In this document: piece by piece, positions 20,630-26,577 of the stretch
Numbering within the stretch: the stretch's first letter is position 1
Layout of the letters: each line of letters begins with the position of its first letter
Assembly (NCBI GenBank): GCA_018664485.1
Contig: JABJOE010000010.1
Location: 1 to 26,577, forward strand
DNA: 26,577 nt
Reading direction: 5' to 3'
Source: Candidatus Uhrbacteria bacterium
GTDB lineage: Bacteria > Patescibacteria > ABY1 > SG8-24 > UBA9934
The notes under the pieces: generated by a model
What the model was told of the DNA's origin: nothing
Seen by the model: the letters and a program-made list of their open reading frames with translations, nothing else
Database searches by the model: none
Translations under genes and position numbers: made by a program

Positions 20630-22576
20630 ATGGATACAAATTTTATACAGCAAGAATTTGAAGAAGCGCCGACTCGCCCTAAGCGACGGCGTACTTTTAT
20701 TATTATAGGAATCGTCATCATATTGTTTACAGCCTCTGTTCTCTTCGGGGTTGGACGAATAGTATCGGCAGCTTTCTCGGCCGGTGATGATATTGAAGGC
20801 GCAGTTGAATCTCTATCAACTCTGTCATTTGCAGAAGCTCAAGAAAACGTAGGTGGTGCGATTGAGTCCGCGAAATCAGCAAGATCAGGATTGCAGTTTA
20901 TAGGATGGGTTGGGTATTTGCCATGGGTTGGAGATTATTTTGAGTCTGCTGAAATTTTGTTGGATTCTGGGATTTCGGGTGGTGAGGCATTTTATGAAGT
21001 TTTGACGATAGCAATTGAAATTGAAGGTGTAATAGATGATGCTGAGGATATTCTAGCTGACACAACTGTGGACGGTAGTTATACGTTTGAAACTTTTCCT
21101 GATGAATTTAAGTTGGAGCTATTGCAGGTTTTACATAACCGATCTGATGAGCTTTATAGCGCGGCTACCAAATTGAATTTAGCGCAGGGAGAGCTTGCAA
21201 AGCTATCAGAGCTTGATTTGTCAGATAATTTTTACGATAAGATTGGTGATGCAGAAGAAGTAGTTTCAGATTTAGCTGATACATTTGAGATATTGGCACC
21301 GATCGCACAATCACTTGATGCATTCGCAGGGCTTGAGCAGGATCGTCAATGGTTATTGCTGTTTTTGAACAATACAGAGATCCGACCAGGTGGTGGATTT
21401 ATCGGCGTATACGGACTTCTTCAAATGAGCGAGGGGTCTGTCGAGCAGATTTTCGTTGACGACACTTATAACATCGATCAGTACGTTGAGGATCCAGAAT
21501 ATTTCGTAGTTCCTCCGCAACCTTTGGTTGATTACCTGGGAGTTGATAAATGGTATTTCCGAGACGCTAACTGGTCGCCTGACTTCGCTCAATCGTCACA
21601 AGATTCAATCGCATTATTACGACAAGAGTTTGCACATGTTGGTCAGCCGGTGCCACAGATTGATGGAGTACTCGGACTGACTCCAACGGTGATGGAGCGA
21701 GTGCTTGGAATGATAGGTCCTTTGGAAGTTGATGGAATTACTTTTGAGCCGGAAACATTTACCGAAGTACTTGAGTATGAGGTAGAGGTTGGCTACAAGG
21801 ATCGAGGAATCGGATTTGAGGATCGTAAAAAGATCGTCGGTACATTGATGGATACTTTGTTGGATGAGCTCTTCTCGTTACCGATAGATGAGTGGCCTGC
21901 ATTGTTTGGAATAGTGAAGTCGTCAATTGAAGATAAGCAGATGGGTCTATATAGTACGGATGAAGATACGCAGGATGTATTTTCTGATTCAGGCTGGGCT
22001 CATGAAGTATCGACTGATAAGATCGATGACATACTTCTTATTGCAGACGCCAATATGGGAGCTCTTAAAACGGACTATGCAATGGAGCGAGAGGTTGTAT
22101 ACAAAATTGATTCAGACGAAAATGGCTATATTGCACAAGTTGATATCACGTATGATCACCAGGGTGGCTTTGATTATCGAACGACGCGTTATCAGACATA
22201 TACTCGTGTTTACGCACTTGAAGGTAGTGAGATTATCTCAATTGACGGTTCTACAATGAGTGAGGCGGATGTACAAAATGAGCTAGGATTGGTTAGTTTT
22301 GGTGCACATTTCTCAGTTGAGCCTGGTGAGCAGGGAACGTTATCATTCCGATATAGACTTCCACAGAGTGTAAACGATGCGGTTGAAGGCGGTTGGTACC
22401 AGTTAGGTGTGTTTAAGCAGATTGGTGCTAAAAATCATGCGTTGACCCTTGATCTTGATTTTGGTAAAACTGTCAGGTCAGCAACGTTGTCAGAGCAAGA
22501 AGATCAGTTCGGTGATTCCCTATATCATGTGGATACAATAATTGATCAGGACAGCGTCATAACGATCGAGTTTTAA
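20630..22576 (+). CDS. DUF4012 membrane-anchored protein
   Basis: A 648-residue protein: a short basic cytoplasmic N-terminus (PTRPKRRR), one TM at about 23-45 (FIIIGIVIILFTASVLFGVG), a helical stalk (about 50-215), then the conserved DUF4012 region (about 230-600) starting DRQWLLLFLNNTEIRPGGGF, the family hallmark, followed by WYFRDANWSPDFAQSS and VLGLTPTVMERVLGMIGPLE. Function is not established; it is frequent next to surface-polysaccharide genes in Patescibacteria and Gram-positives. Located outside the cytoplasmic membrane. mreB starts 4 nt after its stop. Confidence 0.9.
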   Translation: MDTNFIQQEFEEAPTRPKRRRTFIIIGIVIILFTASVLFGVGRIVSAAFSAGDDIEGAVESLSTLSFAEAQENVGGAIESAKSARSGLQFIGWVGYLPWVGDYFESAEILLDSGISGGEAFYEVLTIAIEIEGVIDDAEDILADTTVDGSYTFETFPDEFKLELLQVLHNRSDELYSAATKLNLAQGELAKLSELDLSDNFYDKIGDAEEVVSDLADTFEILAPIAQSLDAFAGLEQDRQWLLLFLNNTEIRPGGGFIGVYGLLQMSEGSVEQIFVDDTYNIDQYVEDPEYFVVPPQPLVDYLGVDKWYFRDANWSPDFAQSSQDSIALLRQEFAHVGQPVPQIDGVLGLTPTVMERVLGMIGPLEVDGITFEPETFTEVLEYEVEVGYKDRGIGFEDRKKIVGTLMDTLLDELFSLPIDEWPALFGIVKSSIEDKQMGLYSTDEDTQDVFSDSGWAHEVSTDKIDDILLIADANMGALKTDYAMEREVVYKIDSDENGYIAQVDITYDHQGGFDYRTTRYQTYTRVYALEGSEIISIDGSTMSEADVQNELGLVSFGAHFSVEPGEQGTLSFRYRLPQSVNDAVEGGWYQLGVFKQIGAKNHALTLDLDFGKTVRSATLSEQEDQFGDSLYHVDTIIDQDSVITIEF

Positions 22577-22580
22577 TAGC

Positions 22581-23585
22581 ATGTTTGAAAAGAAGATTGG
22601 AATTGATTTGGGTACGACGAATGTTCTTGTTTATATTCCAAAAAGAGGAATTATTATCAACGAACCGTCGGTTGTTGCTATTTCAAAAATTGATAAGAAA
22701 GTTTTAGCGGTTGGAAAGGAAGCGAAAGACATGCTTGGCCGTACGCCAGATACCATCGTGGCACAGCGTCCACTTAAAGATGGTGTGATAGCGGACTACC
22801 GTACGACAGAAGCGATGCTTCGTTATTTTGTAAATAAAGCGATGGGAGGTTTTCGACTGCTACGGCCCGAGGTGATGGTCGCGGTTCCTGGCGGTATTAC
22901 GTCGACTGAACGACGTGCCGTGATTGACGCTTCGATTTCTGCGGGTGCAAAGGCGGCGTACATTATTCGCCAGCCAATCGTGGCTGCTATCGGTGCGAAC
23001 ATTCCAATTGGATCTCCATCAGGGCATATGATCGTTGAGGTCGGAGGAGGAACGTCCGAGATCGCTGTGATCTCACTTGGTGGAATTGTTGCATCTGATT
23101 CTGTGCGTATCGGTGGCGTGAAGTTTGACCAAGCGATCATGGATCACATCCGTCGAAAGTATAACCTCGCTATCGGAGAGCGGACTGCGGAGGATATTAA
23201 GATCCGTGTTGGTTCGGCTGTATATACTGACGAAAAGCTAGCCATGGAGGTCAAAGGACGCGATATGATCACGGGACTTCCAAAGCTTATGGAGGTGAGC
23301 TCAGATGATGTTACAGAAGCTATCCAGCCATTACTTGAAGGAATTTTGGGAGCCATCAAAGAAGTACTTTATAAAACTCCACCAGAGTTGTCCGCCGACG
23401 TTATGGATAAGGGGATCGTGCTTTCAGGTGGATCAAGCCAGCTCCGACATTTTGACAGACTGGTTGCCGAGGCTACAGGTGTGCCAACTTATTTGGCTGA
23501 CGAAGCGCAGCTATGTGTAGCGAAGGGTACCGGACTTGCTCTTGAAAACTTGGAGGCGTACAAGAGAAGTATTTTTACAACGTAG
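22581..23585 (+). CDS. mreB: Rod-shape actin homologue MreB
   Basis: A 334-residue actin-family protein. Phosphate-1 loop GIDLGTTNVLVY is at residues 6-17, then PSVVAI, the PLKDGVIADY segment near 74, MVAVPGGITSTERRAV, the phosphate-2 loop MIVEVGGGTSEIAVISLGG near 150, GERTAEDIKIRVGSA near 195, and the adenosine loop VLSGGSSQLRHFDRL near 280. MreB filaments position the wall-elongation machinery. Phosphate-2 reads EVGGG where most MreBs have DIGGG, a conservative D-to-E change at a catalytic-site position. It sits in a glycosyltransferase operon instead of the usual mreBCD context. Confidence 0.95.
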   Translation: MFEKKIGIDLGTTNVLVYIPKRGIIINEPSVVAISKIDKKVLAVGKEAKDMLGRTPDTIVAQRPLKDGVIADYRTTEAMLRYFVNKAMGGFRLLRPEVMVAVPGGITSTERRAVIDASISAGAKAAYIIRQPIVAAIGANIPIGSPSGHMIVEVGGGTSEIAVISLGGIVASDSVRIGGVKFDQAIMDHIRRKYNLAIGERTAEDIKIRVGSAVYTDEKLAMEVKGRDMITGLPKLMEVSSDDVTEAIQPLLEGILGAIKEVLYKTPPELSADVMDKGIVLSGGSSQLRHFDRLVAEATGVPTYLADEAQLCVAKGTGLALENLEAYKRSIFTT

Positions 23586-23609
23586 GGTTGCAGATGATCG
23601 ACGTACCAG

Positions 23610-24743
23610 ATGAGTATGATAATTGGAATCGATGCAAACGCGTTAACACGCACTAATCACACGGGAACAGAGCGCTACCTTAAGGCGCTTCTTTTGCATA
23701 TGGGGCGCGAGCCCCTGGCTTCCGGGGAGCAGGTCATTTTGTATACTTCAGCGCCAGTGAAATCTATCGAGCCTTTGCCTGAGGGATGGAGTTGGAAGGT
23801 TGTTAAGTGGCCTTTGAAGAAAGGGTGGACGCATGGTGGGTTGAGTTTGGAATTGCTACGCCGGCCACCAGATATATTCTTCACACCAGTTCATGAGGTA
23901 CCACTTTTCCATCGTCGAGCACAAATTGTGAACACCATACATGACGTCGCTTTTGCTATTGAACCAAAAACTTATTCAGCACTTTCTCGGCTTCGTCAGC
24001 AGTGGGCGGTGAAAAGAGCGGTAAAACATTCAAAGCATCTCATTACAGTATCTGAGACTACGAAGCAGGATTTACATAGATTGTACAAGGTTCCGTTCGC
24101 AAAAATGTCGGTGACTCATCTGGCGATAAATGTAGCTGATTACGCTGATGTTGGGGCTGACCGGATGAAAACGACCTTAGATACATTTAGGCTCTATCCA
24201 AACAAGTTTTTTATAACAATTGGGAGGGTTGAGGAAAAGAAGAATATTGGACTTTTACTGGAAGCATTTTTTGCATATAAGAAACGACGCGGGATTGGAG
24301 ATCCGACTGAATTGGTATTAGCTGGATCTCATGGCGATGGAATCGAACGATTTAAAAAACAGGTTACCAAAAGCTCTTTTTCTTCAGATGTACATTTTAT
24401 AGGGTTTATTTCAGATGAGCAGAAAGCGGCTCTTTTGCAGGGCGCTATGGCGTATGTTTTTCCGTCTCGATATGAGGGGTTTGGTATCCCGGCACTTGAA
24501 GCGTTCGCAAGCGACTGCCCGTTGTTAGCGTCAGACATTCCGGCGCTTCGAGAGGTAGCGGGGGACGCAGCACTTTATGCTCCGGTAGATATTATCGATA
24601 ATTGGGCTCGGCAAATGGAGCGAGTTGCGCTGAATGATGATGTTCGTGATCGGTTGACTGTAGCTGGGAGGGGGCGCTTGAAGGATTTTTCTTGGGATTC
24701 GACAGCGCGAAAGACTTGGGATGTATTACGATCGATAGGGTAG
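23610..24743 (+). CDS. Family 4 (GT-B) glycosyltransferase
   Basis: A 377-residue GT-B enzyme. The N-terminal domain starts MIIGIDANALTRTNHTGTER, a typical acceptor-domain opening, and includes IVNTIHDVAFAIEP. The C-terminal domain has FITIGRVEEKKNIGLLLEAF (nucleotide-sugar domain entry) near 205 and the EX7E motif in YEGFGIPALEAFASDCPLLA near 290, followed by SDIPALREVAGDAALYAP. Retaining GT4 enzymes use activated sugars such as GDP-mannose; the donor cannot be read. ATG 23616 is an alternative start. Belongs to the 18653-25526 operon. Confidence 0.9.
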   Translation: MSMIIGIDANALTRTNHTGTERYLKALLLHMGREPLASGEQVILYTSAPVKSIEPLPEGWSWKVVKWPLKKGWTHGGLSLELLRRPPDIFFTPVHEVPLFHRRAQIVNTIHDVAFAIEPKTYSALSRLRQQWAVKRAVKHSKHLITVSETTKQDLHRLYKVPFAKMSVTHLAINVADYADVGADRMKTTLDTFRLYPNKFFITIGRVEEKKNIGLLLEAFFAYKKRRGIGDPTELVLAGSHGDGIERFKKQVTKSSFSSDVHFIGFISDEQKAALLQGAMAYVFPSRYEGFGIPALEAFASDCPLLASDIPALREVAGDAALYAPVDIIDNWARQMERVALNDDVRDRLTVAGRGRLKDFSWDSTARKTWDVLRSIG

Positions 24744-24746
24744 TTT

Positions 24747-25526
24747 ATGGATAATATTAAGCGTGACCTTGAAAAGATTGGATTTTCAAAGAATGAAGCA
24801 GATGTTTATCTGGCGTTGCTGCAGTTGGGGAGTGGTACTGCAGGGCAAGTTGCAAAGATGACGAGCGTGAAGCGAACTACTACGTATAATGTTTTGCGTG
24901 ATTTGATGGCAAAAGGGTTGGCGACCGGTGTCATGCGGCAAGAGGAATGTGTTTATATCGTTGAGGCACCTGAACGCCTATCGAGCTTGCTGCATCTCCA
25001 ATATCAGGAGGTGAAACAAAGACGTAGGCTCGCGGATCAGTTGATCATGCGTCTGCAGGTTTTTCATAATGTTGGAGCACACAAGCCTGTTATTCGGTAC
25101 ATTGAAAGCGTGAATGGATTACGGTCGATGCAGCGTGAGTATGAAAATTTGGAGGAAGATGTTTTACAGATAGTTGGAATGGATACTTTGCGTCAGTTGT
25201 ATGATCCTGTCGATCAGCCAGAACATGGTGAGACGATTTCTCGGAGTGGTCGTCGTATTCGTACGATTGTTGTGTCCGCAAAACCGGTTTCGTATCCCGA
25301 TGAGTGGAATATTGAAGTAGTACGCATTCCGCCTGATCTGCTGGATGTGAAGGGGGAGATGACGGTTTGTGGTGATAGGCTATTGTTATTTTCTTACACC
25401 TCTGGAATGATTGCGGTTGAGATTTGTTCAAAGACTATTGCAGACACCGCGCGGGCAACGCTTGAGATGTCCTGGCGATGGGCAAAAGAGTGGGAGGGTA
25501 AACAGAATGCTTTGAATCAAGAGTGA
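24747..25526 (+). CDS. TrmB-family transcriptional regulator
   Basis: A 259-residue protein. Residues 1-65 are a winged helix-turn-helix of the TrmB type (LEKIGFSKNEADVYLALLQL ... SVKRTTTYNVLRDLMAKGL). A helical linker (70-105) and an effector-like domain follow (VIRYIESVNGLRSMQREYE ... IVGMDTLRQL; IRTIVVSAKPV; EMTVCGDRLLLFSY). TrmB proteins sense sugars in archaea; here, at the end of a glycan operon, it may control surface-polysaccharide genes. It starts 3 nt after the GT4 stop. The base of a long inverted repeat overlaps its TGA stop. Confidence 0.85.
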   Translation: MDNIKRDLEKIGFSKNEADVYLALLQLGSGTAGQVAKMTSVKRTTTYNVLRDLMAKGLATGVMRQEECVYIVEAPERLSSLLHLQYQEVKQRRRLADQLIMRLQVFHNVGAHKPVIRYIESVNGLRSMQREYENLEEDVLQIVGMDTLRQLYDPVDQPEHGETISRSGRRIRTIVVSAKPVSYPDEWNIEVVRIPPDLLDVKGEMTVCGDRLLLFSYTSGMIAVEICSKTIADTARATLEMSWRWAKEWEGKQNALNQE

Positions 25527-25695
25527 GTTCATTTAGAGCCAGATTGCGCTGTTCAAGGATAGATCAGTCATCATAGCTAGCAGAATCGGTCACTGTCATT
25601 TTTAAGTGGATATGACAGAGGCGATTCTGCAAATTAGCTACTCCTGCCTGACCGTAACCTTGAACGTGCTCAGAAGACTATAAATGAACTCACTC
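25521..25695. repeat. Long imperfect inverted repeat at the operon 3' end
   Basis: A perfect 15-bp base, GAGTGAGTTCATTTA (25521-25535) with 25681-25695, then GTTCAAGG/CCTTGAAC (25551-25558 / 25658-25665), TAGCTA/TAGCTA, GCAGAATCG/CGATTCTGC (25580-25588 / 25622-25630) and CTGTCAT/ATGACAG (25593-25599 / 25612-25618). The arms are about 80 nt. The left base includes the regulator's TGA stop codon (25524-25526). Confidence 0.75.
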
Positions 25696-25735
25696 TCTCT
25701 TTGTGCATGTGTTTTTTTTGGGAGGGAGAGTAAAT

Positions 25736-25765
25736 AAAAGAAACGGTATTTAACCGTTTCTTTTT
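25736..25765 (+). terminator. Terminator of the glycan/MreB operon
   Basis: AAAGAAACGGT-ATTTA-ACCGTTTCTTT (11-bp perfect stem) running into TTTTT. The A-rich 5' arm makes it usable in both directions. A looser ACTCTCTC/GGGAGAGT stem lies just before it. Confidence 0.9.
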
Positions 25766-26111
25766 AATTCTCCTTACAACCCTGGAGGGGACTGGCGCCA
25801 CCATATAGGTAACATGTAGGACAGTGACTTCCCGAAAGAAGTATGTCCTGGAAGGGTTCTGGCATATGCCTTGAGGCAGCTAGGCCGCATCGAGGCATTT
25901 GAATCCTTCATTGCTCACTTTAAAAAAGAGAGCATCTCCTCCTCCAGGGTTGTGGGGACAACTAGTCTATTTGATTGAGGTTCGGATGATCTCGCGGACA
26001 AGCCGTGGAATCATTTCGTTTCTCAATAAATCTCTACTGGGCCGGACAAGTATTGGATACACGATGGTACCCGTTACTTGCCCGACTCAGACGTTGTAGG
26101 TGGTGAAGGTG
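25766..26111. other. Non-coding region with successive hairpins
   Basis: No gene is seen in 346 bases. Stems: GGACA-ACTTC / GAAGT-TGTCC (about 25820-25849); GAAGGGTTC ... ATGCCTTGA / TCGAGGCAT ... GAATCCTTC (about 25852-25910), a three-tier stem; GCTCACTTT/AAGAGAGC just after; a CTCCTCCTCC stretch near 25938; and CGGACAAGTA (26043-26052) with TACTTGCCCG (26075-26084) enclosing GGATAC/GTACCC. The last may terminate the minus-strand gene at 26112. Confidence 0.55.
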
Positions 26112-26577
26112 CTATCCCTCGAGCTGACGCTGCTGACTGACTCCGTTTGCCTCTTGGAACTTCTTGAGGCTTGCGGCACCGCGTTTCTTGGCCGCCGCCA
26201 CCCTTTCCTTGGTGATCAGCTGAACCTTGATGACGTCAGTGTTGCGAATCTTCTCAACCGGAGCATCGAGCCACTTGGCATCGATGTGACCTTCTTTCAC
26301 CAGCTTCTTCACGAGACCGGGCGGTACGGATACCTTGGTCGCGTAGAATTTGCTGAGGACGCCAGGGAGACGTCCGCGAACCAGATCATTCTCTCGACTG
26401 GCGAAGAAGAACACCATTTCATCGGCTGCCTTGAAGGCATCGCCGACGGAAATGATAGCGCCATCGCGTGCGATGCGGATCTCGTAGGGGCTGCGGATGG
26501 GCGGGGAAGCCCAACCAGAGTCATCATGATTCCGCTCACCGCTGAGGCGTGCTGCGTCGAAGATAGCGACACATGCC
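26112..26577 (-). CDS. Partial protein, C-terminal part, unrecognised
   Basis: The minus-strand frame is open from the right window edge to TGA at 26112, about 154 residues, so the N-terminus lies outside. An internal ATG at 26417 is not the start: the reading continues upstream as CVAIFDAARLSGERNHDD, then WASPPIRSPYEIRIARDG and VGDAFKAADEMVFFFASREN. The C-terminal half is basic and helical (VKKLVKEGHIDAKWLDAP, ERVAAAKKRGAASLKKFQEA). GC-rich like the other accessory genes. No family recognised; the lysine-rich tail could suggest nucleic-acid contact but this is speculation. Confidence 0.75.
   Translation of the reverse strand, partial: ACVAIFDAARLSGERNHDDSGWASPPIRSPYEIRIARDGAIISVGDAFKAADEMVFFFASRENDLVRGRLPGVLSKFYATKVSVPPGLVKKLVKEGHIDAKWLDAPVEKIRNTDVIKVQLITKERVAAAKKRGAASLKKFQEANGVSQQRQLEG

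Noticed and set aside
1..26577. CRISPR array, insertion sequence, integrase or tRNA-bounded island
   Set aside because: No short regularly spaced repeats, transposase, recombinase or tRNA gene was found. The only direct repeats are the intragenic pair near 11-345 and the 132-bp pair.

Overview
The window reads as chromosomal DNA of a member of the Patescibacteria (Candidate Phyla Radiation), probably a Paceibacteria/Parcubacteria-like lineage. Reasons: compact operons, very short or absent 5' leaders, a DUF4012 protein beside glycosyltransferases and MreB, an AI-2E-type permease, an FtsEX pair, a TrmB-type regulator, and many small exported proteins of unknown function. TGA is used as a normal stop, so this is not a code-25 lineage. 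The taxon is inferred; no rRNA is present.

Layout. (1) 1-852: a GC-rich minus-strand gene running off the left edge, with internal repeats, followed by a hairpin-rich gap. (2) 1287-3702, minus strand: smpB, ssrA (tmRNA), infC, rpmI, rplT, a translation and ribosome-rescue block. (3) 3750-8006, plus strand: AI-2E-family permease, two small membrane proteins, a probably inactive HtrA-like protein with a PDZ domain, and a Wzz-like two-membrane-segment protein closed by a clear terminator. (4) 8007-8939: 0.9 kb of structured non-coding DNA. (5) 8940-11086: two GC-rich plus-strand genes, one for a secreted coiled-coil/beta-rich protein and one for a lipoprotein, each with its own terminator. (6) 11361-14522: ftsE, ftsX and a membrane glycosyltransferase. 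(7) 14797-18201: four GC-richer genes, one plus and three minus, convergent on a pair of back-to-back terminators; the minus-strand gene junctions carry a 132-bp direct repeat. (8) 18653-25526: an operon of two GT2 glycosyltransferases, a DUF4012 protein, MreB, a GT4 glycosyltransferase and a TrmB-like regulator. (9) 25527-26111: structured non-coding DNA. (10) 26112-26577: a partial GC-rich minus-strand gene.

Two kinds of gene alternate. AT-richer housekeeping and cell-envelope operons mostly lack Shine-Dalgarno (SD) sequences, and several begin within about 10 nt of a recognisable -10 box, so their mRNAs are probably leaderless. The GC-rich genes are mostly single-gene units: SD-led, with a small hairpin directly 5' of (or containing) the SD, and usually a strong hairpin terminator. 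They encode exported, lipoprotein or unrecognised proteins and behave like exchangeable accessory cassettes. The 132-bp repeat spans exactly one terminator plus the next gene's 5' hairpin.

The larger intergenic spaces contain long imperfect inverted repeats (arms about 20 to 90 nt) that could be structured RNAs. One has a UCUCCUCCU loop matching the anti-SD core. A perfect 36-bp palindrome covers the 5' end of the tmRNA gene. These RNA-level features and the cassette organisation are the best candidates for something undescribed here.
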